This document shows, in pieces, positions 33,808 to 43,656 of a stretch of DNA of 64,000 nucleotides. The DNA is from Lepraria neglecta. Lineage: Eukaryota > Ascomycota > Lecanoromycetes > Lecanorales > Stereocaulaceae. Both the position numbers and the translations under genes were made by a program. The notes under the pieces are model-generated. The model made no database searches, was not told the DNA's origin, and was given only the letters and a program-made list of their open reading frames with translations. The number at the start of each line of letters is the position of its first letter. Within the stretch, counting starts at the first letter, position 1. The stretch is taken from contig CM065649.1 in assembly GCA_033220425.1 (NCBI GenBank), forward strand, positions 1,054,001-1,118,000. Reading direction: 5' to 3'.

Positions 33808-34524
33808 ATGGCAGCAGGAGTAAGCAGCTTTCTCAAACCCTTAACGCAATCCTCAATTAAGCCTCCCAACCCACTAACACCCATCCCAGCGCTCCGCCGC
33901 CCTCAAGCTCGACTGGACCAAAATCTCCACCTCCCTCGGCCTAAAAGGCCAAACAGCAACCGCCCTCCAAGCCTTCAAAAAGCGCAACGACGATGCGCGT
34001 CGAAAAGTCAATCTCCTCTCGCAACAGGCCCAAACCGTCGACTTCAAACACTACCGTAGCACACTCAACAACACGCAGGTAGTGGAAGAGATCGAAGGGC
34101 ATTTTAAGGCGTTCAAGCCGGCTACGTATGATGTGGGGAGACAGATTAAGGCTATTGAGGCGTTTGAGATGCAGGCTGTGAAGAGCGCAGAGGAGACGAA
34201 GGGGAAGGTCGATGGGGAGTTGAGGGATTTGGAAAAGACTTTGAAAAATATTGAGACAGCGAGGCCTTTTGAGGATTTGACCGTTGTAAGTACTCTACCC
34301 ATGGGTTTTGTAGCAAGGTATGGTATACTGACGTGATTGCTTTTCAAGGACGAGGTCGCGGCTGCAAGACCGGATATCGATGAGCGTACAGCACAGCTTG
34401 TGTCGAAGGGGAGGTGGCAGGTTCCTGGCTACAAGGTTCATACATCTGAGCTCCGTATCTGTGTTGTTGGGCTTCCCACTGATAGTGCCCATAGGAGAAA
34501 TTTGGCGATCTGTCCGTTCTCTAG
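33808..34524 (+). CDS. ATP7: Mitochondrial ATP synthase subunit d (peripheral stalk), four exons
   Basis: Exons 33808-33819, 33890-34285, 34349-34435 and 34495-34524 give 174 residues, the same length as yeast Atp7. Family landmarks are present: [20 protein letters not shown] at the start, [38 protein letters not shown] and the C-terminal [18 protein letters not shown]. It is a subunit of the stator stalk of complex V in the inner membrane matrix face. The first coding exon is only 12 nt (MAAG) and the last only 30 nt, so automatic models could easily miss either. The last intron has an atypical GTTCAT donor, supported by the conserved C-terminus. Confidence 0.95.
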
Positions 34525-34957
34525 AGCGAGCTCTATAACTGCATTCCTAGCTCCTAGCTCCTTTCACTGCAGTCTAGACGCCTACATTGTACACCTACCA
34601 GACCTTGAAGATTATGTAGAAGCTTGCCTTGTTTGCTTTCCCATTGATTTCTAGTAACTCCCCCATGTTTTCCTCCTGTGGACAACGGGACGAAAGCTCT
34701 ACATGCTCTTTTTGACAACATCCGGTTACAACCCCCACTTCTACTTTATTATCGAGCCGGCTTTTGTCTTTGTCATCACAACGACATGGTGGTGCCTTGC
34801 TGCCTAACGCGCCTGTTGTTTTGCTAACGCAAGGACTTCTTCCACTTGCGTTAGCAGAACAGACAGCGCGAAATTTTGATCCACGCATCAAGCAAGATTC
34901 CACCTTTGACTACCAAGATCGCCGAAATCACATCAGCCCTAACCTATTCTCATAGCA
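34525..34957. other. Intergenic containing a 12-bp hairpin
   Basis: 3 prime region of the ATP synthase gene and upstream region of the membrane-protein gene. The only notable structure is the inverted repeat listed next. Confidence 0.45.
34822..34856. repeat. Perfect 12-bp inverted repeat with 11-bp loop
   Basis: TGCTAACGCAAG at 34,822-34,833 is repeated inverted as CTTGCGTTAGCA at 34,845-34,856. It lies about 100 bp upstream of the membrane-protein start. It could form a hairpin or a two-site operator; no function is known. Confidence 0.7.
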
Positions 34958-35641
34958 ATGATCATGTCTATCGCCGAGATCGTGTTCGACCTCTTCATGG
35001 CTGTCATCATGCCGGCACTCATCGGCTTCGTCCTGAACATCGTCCTCGGCGTTGCCGGTATTCTTTTCCTCCCCATCGTTGCTCCTGTGGTAGCAGTCAC
35101 TTACATGCAGAAGCTCCTCAGTATCCTCCTCGAAATCGCTATATTCATCGCCTGGCGTCTTCTCAGCACCATGGCTGCTCCTGTGTTAGCATTCACCTAC
35201 ATGCAACAGCTCCTGACGACTACTGTCCAGCCAGCACCAATCGCACCAGTCGGACCTCCTGCAGACTCGCCCACTGAAACGCCATTGGACTTGTCTTCGC
35301 CAGTTCCGAGCTCTGACGCTCCTCCAGACTCAGCTATTGAAACTCGATCGGACTCTTCTTCGCAAGTTTCGAGCTCCGAAACGCCGCTAGAACAACCTAC
35401 TGGAACTCCATCGGACTCATCTTCGCCAGCTTCGAGCTCCGACACACCTCCAGCCTCTCCGCTCGTCGTCAACCTTGTTCCTCGCGGCCCACACGACGAT
35501 TTTTCGTTCCAACCCATCTTTCAAATGGGCATGGGACCCTGGCTAGCGCCACTAGCATTTGAATACATTCCGGATCGTGCGGAGGGGTGGGACAACGGAC
35601 ATTCTGGGGGTAATGATCCAATACGCCTCAGGCGGCAGTGA
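34958..35641 (+). CDS. Membrane protein with Ser/Pro-rich repeats, 227 residues
   Basis: Unspliced. The first 85 residues form two long hydrophobic segments (FMAVIMPALIGFVLNIVLGV and following) with a duplicated element, VVAVTYMQKLLSIL and VLAFTYMQQLLTTT, suggesting an internal duplication of a helix hairpin. Residues about 95-175 hold four imperfect 20-21-residue repeats built on PTETPLDLSSPVPSSDAPP-like units. The C-terminus is polar and ends with RLRRQ. No catalytic motif was seen. It probably anchors in a membrane with a disordered tail. I do not recognise the family; it may be lineage-specific. Confidence 0.55.
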   Translation: MIMSIAEIVFDLFMAVIMPALIGFVLNIVLGVAGILFLPIVAPVVAVTYMQKLLSILLEIAIFIAWRLLSTMAAPVLAFTYMQQLLTTTVQPAPIAPVGPPADSPTETPLDLSSPVPSSDAPPDSAIETRSDSSSQVSSSETPLEQPTGTPSDSSSPASSSDTPPASPLVVNLVPRGPHDDFSFQPIFQMGMGPWLAPLAFEYIPDRAEGWDNGHSGGNDPIRLRRQ

Positions 35642-36061
35642 GAAAGGGTTTCGGTCGGATCGCATTGGGGCTTTGCAGCTGTTTGCCTTCACCGAATATC
35701 GGGCATGTTAGTTGCGAGTGGGATCATCGGTCAGGTTCTCAGCTCTGTTCTCTGTTGCAATGCAGCCATCCCTAGTCGACTGAATCGCTAATTGGCAGAA
35801 GCCTATGGGTTACTAAAGACGGAAATCCATCTGTACCATTGCCTACAAGTAAAGAACAAGGCAACCATAAGCCAATTGAATCGCATTACATGAGTAGGCA
35901 TTTCGCCATAGTCTCAACTCAAATTAATGGTCTTGCCCCATAAACATATTCACAGTTCGCGCCTTCTTCAAAACACTGAGATCACCCATCTCGCCATCCA
36001 AACCGCAACACCCACAAAACACATTTCTGTTCTACCAAAGGCACTACCTATCCATCACAAG
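35642..36061. other. Intergenic, nothing recognised
   Basis: Separates the membrane-protein gene from the interrupted gene at 36,062. No coding motif or repeat seen. Confidence 0.45.
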
Positions 36062-36892
36062 ATGGATCAATCCCACAACCTCTCGCCGCTCCCTGGGCCT
36101 GGTCAGCCTATCGACCAGATCGTGTTCCCACTGCATCCAGCCATTACTCGCACCTTTGTCGCCGCCGCTTCTCATGCCTGCTCGGAAGAGGAATTCCACA
36201 CTATCAGAGAGACAGACGATGTCGTCTAACTGAAAACTGGTGTTCCATGTAGACCTGTAGCTACCAGGAGCTTCCTTGCTACTATCCCGAATGTGCCTGA
36301 GTAAGTACCATTTCTAAGATATTCGTTCTCCTCTGAAATCTAGAACGAACTGTCTAGACGAGTCTTGCTCTGCTCACCAGATATTACCTTCGGACCCCAC
36401 GGGCATCTTAAGAGAAACCCGCTAAATCCAGCCTCGCGTAGTGGGACACTCGGCCAACAACTCACATACATCATCGTCCTAAAAGCCACATACAGCAACA
36501 CCTGGGTCGACCTAGCCAAAGTCTACAACGCCCTCTGGAATTACGTCGACTTCGTCTCCGTCGAATCCGCCGAGGGGATTCAGCAGCGCTACAAGATACT
36601 CGGCAGCCGACCATACCCCGAGATTTCCAAAGATGCCTTCAGAGACATGTGGCGACACCAAACACTCTATCCGCGCGACCCCGACAGCATGAAGGCTGAG
36701 TTGCAGAACCCGAAGGGACGGAATGATTTCCAGCTTCGTGTGCCTGATTACGATGGGGTTATTGTGGCGCAGGCTGTTGATTTTGGGGAGTTTATGAGGG
36801 AGATTGACAGGGCTGGGAGGGAGTTGGGTGTGGTGCTTAAGAAGTTGGAAGAGGAGGGCGAGGCTGGTGGATCTCAAGATTTGCAGTCATAG
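36062..36892 (+). pseudogene. Hypothetical gene with one in-frame stop, two exons
   Basis: From MDQSHNLSPLPGPG the frame continues through FHTIRETDDVV, hits TAA at 36,227-36,229, then reads on in the same frame LKTGVPCRPVATRSFLATIP and NVPE. An intron at 36,301-36,357 (GTAAGT to TGTCTAG) joins RVLLCSPDITFGPHGHLKRN and SGTLGQQLTYIIVLKATYSN in frame to the end at 36,892. The continued sense and correct splice phase on both sides of the stop argue that a single nonsense change broke a gene of about 257 residues. The C-terminal half includes a short helical tail. I do not recognise the family. A sequencing error or stop readthrough are alternatives. Confidence 0.55.
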
Positions 36893-37299
36893 GTGGACGT
36901 TGTTCTTGACGAGGGCCTACTTAGTTCGTGTCTTTATTCCAATGCAACTTGGCCATAGCTCTCTGCTCACAAATACTACTGACTCAGTCTACGTGAGCTC
37001 TGCTGCTAATGACCCTTATTCTAAGACCAGTGATGTTGCGGATCCACTCACCGTCAGTGCTGACCAAGTTTATCACAGCGTCCTCAAGTCCAGCGATTCA
37101 AGCGAAACCGTAGCAAATCTTAGTACATCGCCCACTTCACTTCACTTTGACCTCCTCAGCCTGCGTATTGCTTACTTATACCGTTTGACCACAATCTGAG
37201 CTCAAGTTCCAATTCATCCTCGGACTTTATCACTTTGTGGCACTGTTCATCAAGCTTCTAAATGTGACGTTGCATCCCCAGCTGGTCCAAAGTCTTGAT
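36893..37299. other. Intergenic or unresolved 5 prime part of the next gene
   Basis: No clear start codon for the coiled-coil gene was found here, though its open frame begins at about 37,300. No other feature seen. Confidence 0.35.
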
Positions 37300-39305
37300 G
37301 GCTTCACCGCTATACAGCGTTTGCTGGAAATGGATATTCCCACCGTAACGAAGAGCACATCTCTGGCGAACAACTCGTCTGGCCTCAACCACGTAATTTT
37401 TGCAAGAATGTCCGTGATCAAATCCCACGGACCCTTCCTAATGCCTCTGCTGATATAAATCTTAGAGCCAGCGTTCAATACAAGGACAAACACGAGGATT
37501 CGGAGTCGTCAGAGTCACGCGTCACCCTCGTTCAGCATCAAAATGTAAGCCATACGGCTACATTTTCTTATGATAAAGTTTCGCTGACTCCAGGTATTGG
37601 CAGGTCGCTTTCAACGTTGAGCGCGAGATCTCAAGATTGCAAACCGAGCTAGGCGAAAGAGATGACGAATACCCCGATCGAAAGGAAGACGAGAAGTTGG
37701 CCTCAGAGTCGCGTATCACTCTCAAGCAACATCTAGATGTGAGTACCCTTAGTTTCCTAGCCAGACTCTTTAAATGAAGGATACTGCTGACGCTGTATTA
37801 TGGCAGGTCGTTGAAAAGCTCGAGCGAAAGATGTCTAGACTGAAGATGGAGATCCACCAAGGAGATTACAGAAACTTCGATCTGTTGGAAGAGAACAAGG
37901 AGTACGAGGAAGATGAGGAGGGCGAGGAGGGCGAGGAGGGCGAGGAGGGCGAGGAGGGCGAGGAGTGCGAGGAGTGCGAGGAGTGCGAGGTGGACGATGA
38001 GCCAGTCCGGAAGGTTGACATCGATGAGGTCAACGAGGTCGAGGCTACGTCAAGCCGTCTCCCAGTGGTTTCTGCTACAGAACACGCAAGTCCCCTTACT
38101 GAAATGATTCTCCAACGATCGAAGCCAATACCTGACCGTGACAGCTCCTTGACTACCTAGAGCGCGAGATTCCTGACTGGGAAATCGAGCTAGATGAAGA
38201 GCTAGATGCTCTAGCCAAGGGCAAAATCCACCACAACCCGGATTCTGGGCCGGAAACCGCAGCTTCTCTCTTCACTGCCGCCGACGCCCGAGTCTGCGCA
38301 ATGAAGAAGTTGAATCTCACTAAGGGACTGAAGGAAGCCTGTATGCTAGCTATCCAGGAACTCGAATCTCAGCTCGATCGTTGGCACGGCATGCCAGATA
38401 CATACCCGAGCTTAGCGTCTGGTGCCTGGGATGCCCAGAATTCAAGAAAGCTCTCGGAAGTAGAATATGAGCAGGCCCGTGAGTATCTGGAGAGGACTCT
38501 ACCGGAGAAGTCCGAGATTTGGAGAATGCTTAAGGCGCTCGGAGACGAGACCAAGGCTAGCTTGTATCCGAAGATCGATAGGGAGGAAACTTTCCCTGTG
38601 GATGCTCGCGCTGTCCTAGACGCTAAGACGAGGGGCACTCTGGAGGAAGATTTTGGCTACTTCATACCAAGGCCGCTTCCTCACGTGACTTGTACGAGAT
38701 CCAAAGGCATGGAACTCCCGGGTGATGTCTCTGATGAGGAAGAACACAAGAGGAGAACAATCGACGACGCTACACAAGCCCTCGAATCAATGAGAAAGGA
38801 CGCTTGGAGATTTCCGGGGAGCATAATTCATTCAAAGAGCACACTTGAGATGGATGCTCACGCTGTCCGGGATGCAGAGATCGAAAGAAAGATACGCGAA
38901 TTGTACTTCGGCGGAAAGTCTTCTTCTAACGTGGCTTCCACGGAGTCCAAAGGCACAGTTACTCCGGAATGTATTGTTGAAGAGGACTTTGGGGAGGCTG
39001 TCGAGAATCTGGAGAAAACGATCTCCGACGCACAGCACACCCTCGAAGAGCTGCGAGCAGACCCCAATCTACCCTCGACGTCCACGGCTAGTGAAAAGGA
39101 ACCACTCAATGCCAAAGTTCACACTGCTGGAGATGTGAATACCAAAGAGAATACTTTGGGAGAAGCCTCGTGCAAGTCAAGAGTGCCAGGTCTGGTCTGC
39201 AGTGGCTGCCTCTCTGACGATCGCACCTGTGACGATTGCGCCTGCGACGATTCTGACGAACGAACTCCAGTTTTGGTGGTCAATGAGGACGGAATGATCC
39301 AATGA
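37300..39305 (+). CDS. Coiled-coil protein built from duplicated exons; 5 prime end unresolved
   Basis: Phase-0 exons end at 37,544, span 37,604-37,738, start at 37,807, and resume at 38,145-39,305. Each exon opens with a related unit: VAFNVEREISRLQTEL, VVEKLERKMSRLKMEI, LLDYLEREIPDWEIEL; two also share a tail, SESRVTLVQHQN and SESRITLKQHLD. The last exon (387 codons) is charged, with heptad-like stretches, and ends in a Cys/Asp cluster CSGCLSDDRTCDDCACDD that might bind metal. A 9-bp minisatellite encodes Gly-Glu-Glu repeats in the third exon. The donor of that exon is unclear (GTGGTT at 38,065 or 38,068 keeps frame) and no ATG was found for the first. No known domain was recognised. Confidence 0.5.
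37921..37992 (+). repeat. 9-bp minisatellite, eight copies, in coding sequence
   Basis: Five copies of GGCGAGGAG followed by three of TGCGAGGAG (the last ends GTG). It encodes Gly-Glu-Glu then Cys-Glu-Glu units, in frame. Confidence 0.95.
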
Positions 39306-40446
39306 TTTCCCCCAATAGAGATCGCGTTCTGGTCGTCGATGAGAAGACAGGGAAGCCGCTAGGCCCTTGATGAAGATTGAACGGCGGGAATGAGACAAAT
39401 AGACGTGTTTAATATTTGCGATGGGCTAAGCGGTGTGCTTCTAATTTATTTATACTGACAAGAAAATCCAAAAACAAAATATGAGGCAGCAGAAGGGGGT
39501 CATGAGTGTGTAGTAGGGAGAGTGACGGTAGAGACACAAAAAGAAATGTCTAGATGGTATTGAAAGGAGCTAGGCAGATAGAGCAAAGCAGCTAGAGAAT
39601 TCTTTATGCGCACCAGTCACGTGTGCTTATCTCTTTGTTCAAGGCAAGGCAACTGGGCCCTTACCTTTAGCATATGGGCTTGCTAATAAGCTCGTATGAG
39701 AAGAACGATGTTCATGTTGCATACTATTGATAAATCTATGGAGTCGCGTGCAGAAATAAATAGACTTTTCGTAGGCCCTGAAATATTACGCTAACCGCTT
39801 TAGGCTTAGTGCAAGGGGCACCGCCAGAGATTCCACCACATAATGCTAACGCTTTAGCATATTGAAGACGACTTGATTGATTCTCTATGGGAGATGCGTG
39901 CTATTTATGCGCACCATGTAGTAGGGCTGAGTAGGGCTGAGAGGTGATTTATGCTAACGCTTACCCCTTCCTAGCGAACCGCCGCCTAAAAATGATATCC
40001 ACCCGAGAACTCCTTGCATAAAGACAAGGCAACAACTGGCATCACCGTTGCCTGTGCATGCTGCTGAGCCTTATCATCAGTTGTTATGAGCAAGTTTCTC
40101 AATCCTGGCGGGATGCCTATTCGTAGCTCATTGGCCGCCCTACTTCGGGATTCTTGGCTGTATACCGTAAGCAAGACTAAGCCCTGCAGCCTTGCAAAAG
40201 CTGCAGCTGCCCCTCCTTACGTCCAATCAAATGCCCCTCAATTGCCTTGAAATTTCAGCTCGAGCATTTCATTCTATTCCATTGCATATAACATCCCCAG
40301 CAGCGCACATTCGTGTTCTCGACTTCGTTGTGCTTTCCCCCCGGGTGTGAACCTCAATCTCCAGGGTAGGAATACTTGTTGGAGAAACTTTGTCTATAAT
40401 CGAGTTGCCCTGAAGCTGATTTTGTGCACATAGAAAAGCAGCAAAC
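39306..40446. other. Intergenic with scattered short repeats
   Basis: The motif TTTATGCGCACCA occurs near 39,603 and 39,904; GCTAACGCTT occurs near 39,844 and 39,953, with a related GCTAACCGCTTT at 39,791. GTAGGGCTGA is tandemly doubled near 39,920. It may be a decayed miniature element. No gene seen. Confidence 0.4.
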
Positions 40447-41808
40447 ATGGCGATGTCACCAGATACTCGTTCTCACTATACTTTCTTAGAAACACTATCC
40501 GAGATCGAGCACCTAGTCGTAACCCGAGCCAAAATGATCGATGCATACGTTGACGTCTGCAGCATCGGCAAAATCATAATGCAGAAAACCGACATACTGA
40601 TAACAAGCAACGTGGTCGTATCGAAAACCGACTGCTTAATCAGCATTGAGCGATTGGCCGAGGCGAGCTTAAAGATCCGCGAGGGGACTTATATCTTAAA
40701 CGACGGTATGGATCAGACTCGTGACAGGGTTGATTGCCATCTTCTGGGTGGAAACGTACTCCGCAAGATTATGGAGCTGAAGCTTGATGCTTTGATCAAG
40801 ATGGCTGCAAGTGATACGGAGAGAGATCGTTTTTATCTCGCTGATAGGCTGGCGGAATTAGCGAGAAAGATGATGGACTTCAAAATCCATTCTGTCATTT
40901 CTGCTAAGTGCTGCACGTTAATGAAGTTCAGCGAATCGGGCCCATCTGTAAGTTAACAATTCTCGTCGTCCTGTCAGAGGCTGATCACAATAGCGATCTG
41001 CCCGTGGGGCATCACAGTCTTCCGAAGATGATGATGATGATGAGGTTGTTGTCCTGACACCTGATGAGAGCGATTCTGTACGTTGGCTGCTCTTTTCTTA
41101 AAATTGATTGGCCCTAACACATGATCACAGGCCTCTAGCATAGTATCAACTGGGGAGACCTCCTCAGAGGAACAAGTCCGGGACCTCCAAGATTCTTTGC
41201 AAAAAGCGGATACCGACAAAACGAATATGTCTCTGGAGATCATTCATCGCGATGATCGTATCCACCAGTTAGAAACAGAAATAGCAGGCTACAAGACCCA
41301 CGGTGGCGAAGGCCTCGTCACTGCAGTCAGTGAGCTTGCAACGATGCTTGCCGCAGCGGAAAGAATCAAGAAGGACCAAGCCATCAAAATAGAGGATTTC
41401 GTATCCACCAATTCCCATCTGAGTGATGACAATTGCCGTCTCAGGAACGAACTCAAGGCTGCGTGCAAGGCCCTCGGTCAGCTGGAAACTTCGGTTCGCA
41501 ACACGACAATACCGCTCCTGCCGCCGAAATCTGATTCCAACTTCAAGGGGCAAGCTCTCGGAGAATCCTTAGCTGAACACCCGCTATGCCCAACCGAGAG
41601 AACCATGCCCATCAGTCCTGAGTGGCAGCGGCCCACAAGCTATAGCAGTCTTCCTAAGCGAAGTTTCGCTCGAAGCCGAGAATCAGCTGGTACTCGAGCT
41701 TATACCTTTGGGAAGCCCAATGATGTTGAGGCTAAAGCAATCCCGGAAGCGGACAAGCCTGAACTCTGGGGCGATCATAGTGCATCTGATTGTGGCACGT
41801 GGGACTGA
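40447..41808 (+). CDS. Coiled-coil hypothetical protein, 420 residues, three exons
   Basis: Exons 40447-40947, 40994-41077 and 41131-41808 join in phase 0. The N-terminal 167 residues are predicted alpha-helical, with regular hydrophobic spacing (LETLSEIEHLVVTRAKMIDA). The short middle exon encodes an acidic SSEDDDDDEVVVLTPDESDS stretch. The third exon has heptads (EEQVRDLQDSLQKADTDKTN, RIHQLETEIAGYK, NCRLRNELKAACKALGQLET), then a Pro/Ser-rich tail. The overall plan suggests a scaffold or structural protein. No enzyme motif was seen. It is on the same strand as, and 1.1 kb from, the other coiled-coil gene, but I see no clear sequence relation between them. Confidence 0.65.
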
Positions 41809-42377
41809 TAGAGTCCGAGGGTCAAAAGTTAAGGCTCGGGGTTGATGACAGGATCGAGTGAGGGTGCCCTTGATGATGCTACGAGAATTTGCGTCTAATG
41901 AGCTTCATGAAATCACTTTGGCATATAGTTACTCGTAAAGTCTGTCAATCGAATGGAAGATATCACACAAAAGTAGAAAGGGATGGATCGTGTTTGAGAC
42001 ACGGAGAATTCGTTCCGAGACGAAATCTCATCCTTGAAGCCTGCCAAGCCACTGAATTGCATTGGCTTTAGTGGGTGGGAATATCGCTTCCTAAGAAGAC
42101 TGGACCTGTCCATTTCTTTGCATATTCTTACACTAGTAGGTATTTGAGTAGACTTGATACATGCGGAACTGTTAGATCCATCCCAAATATAAACATAGCT
42201 CTCGAAAATGCCCAAGGATTCCAGCTGTTGAGGCAGGGAGAGTGGAGTAGGCAACTCTGCATATTAGGCAACGGAAGCGGAAGGCGCTGATCCTTTGCTC
42301 GTTGTCAATCCCATCATTCACATATCTCGTCATCATCGAAAACCAGAGAGATTACTGCTTACTTTCCAGCCACCAAA
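41809..42377. other. Intergenic between coiled-coil gene and DUF4419 gene
   Basis: No recognisable coding or repeat content. Confidence 0.45.
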
Positions 42378-43656
42378 ATGCCAGTAACAATCAAACCAGC
42401 CGCTCACGGCGCCAACGCCATCAACAATCAAGGCTATCCTGCGAAAACCGCTCAAGACATCCTCAACCGGGCCTGCTCCAAAGAAGGTGCAAATTGTGTA
42501 GAGCTCCTACAATCCTCCTTTGACTCGAATCTCAAAGCAGCCGTTCAACCATCAGCAAATGGCTTCGTACAGGGTGTCATTCTTGCCTACAATCAACATC
42601 ACCACCTTCAGATCAGGCCAGAGGATGGTATGTTATCCTCTCTGGGCTATTACCTCCCCTTCCATGCCCTTTTTTGAGCCGGAGATCTTTTCCGGCTCCT
42701 GAGACATGGCTTAGGATTTAAGAACTATCCCAAAACGCTGATTTCGAAATCATATAGTCTGGTTCGCCATCATATCGCAGCTAAGCTTCTACATCAATGC
42801 CCATACCGAGGAACTCCGTGGAATCTTCGTCGCTCATGAGGGTAAGAAGGAATTGGTAGTCAGATTTCCGTCTGGCGATCGGTACAGTGTCGACTTCGGC
42901 CTATTTGCACAATTGATCAGCCGCCTCATCGAAAAGAACGTAGTGGACCCAGAGCTCAGAGAATGGGTAATGCCCGCCTTCTCCACAACCACTCGACACG
43001 ACAGCGTCATCGCCTCTATCCTCTTAATGGGAGTAACGAAAAGTTATTTCGACTTCAAATGCTGCATCGCATGCGGTCTCCCCAGCGTGACTTTACTGGG
43101 CGAAAAAGCAGACTGGGAACTAATCTACCACCGTCTAGCCAAACTCGAAACATTCGGAGAAGAGCCAATTCAATTCTGCAAACTCCTTCGCCCTGTAATC
43201 TCGCGCTTCGTGAGATCATTCGACGAGGCCGCTTCCGCGGACATCATCAGCTTCTGGCAACGTATAGCCCACTATTACAACATGGGAAGCGGACCCTCAT
43301 ATTATTCAGGCTGGATCACCGCATTCTGCTTCTGGGACGCGAGTGGGAAGTCCATGTACAACGTCCCCGACTACGGAGATGATCTCGAGAAGGTCGCGTG
43401 GGAGAAGACTCATTACCCGCTGCTACATCTAGATGGTGTCAGCTACCATAGGGTTGAGTCCGATGAGGTGCCACCAGGATATTCATCTGTTCCTGTGAAA
43501 GTTGAGGATAATAGTGATGAATTTGATGCTATGATGGTTGCTGGGTCCGTGGGCATTAATTGTACGAGCAGCGGAAGTAAGATTGGTGAAGGGGAAGAGG
43601 ACTTGGATACCGTCAGTGCAGAGAGTGGGTGGTGGATGTTCGAGCGAAAGAGCTAG
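42378..43656 (+). CDS. DUF4419 domain protein, 382 residues, two exons
   Basis: Exons 42378-42627 and 42758-43656 join in frame across a 130-bp intron (GTATGT to ATATAG), restoring ILAYNQHHHLQIRPEDVWFA. The DUF4419 core is clear: IISQLSFYINAHTEELRGIF, VAHEGKKELVV, VDPELREWVMPAFSTTTRHD, FKCCIACGLPSVTLLGEKAD, FCKLLRPVISRFVRSFDEAA, FWQRIAHYYNMGSGPSYYSG and WITAFCFWD. The family is widespread in fungi and some bacteria; its biochemical role is not known to me. There is no signal peptide or membrane segment, so it is probably soluble. The C-terminal 60 residues are acidic and variable. Confidence 0.9.
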
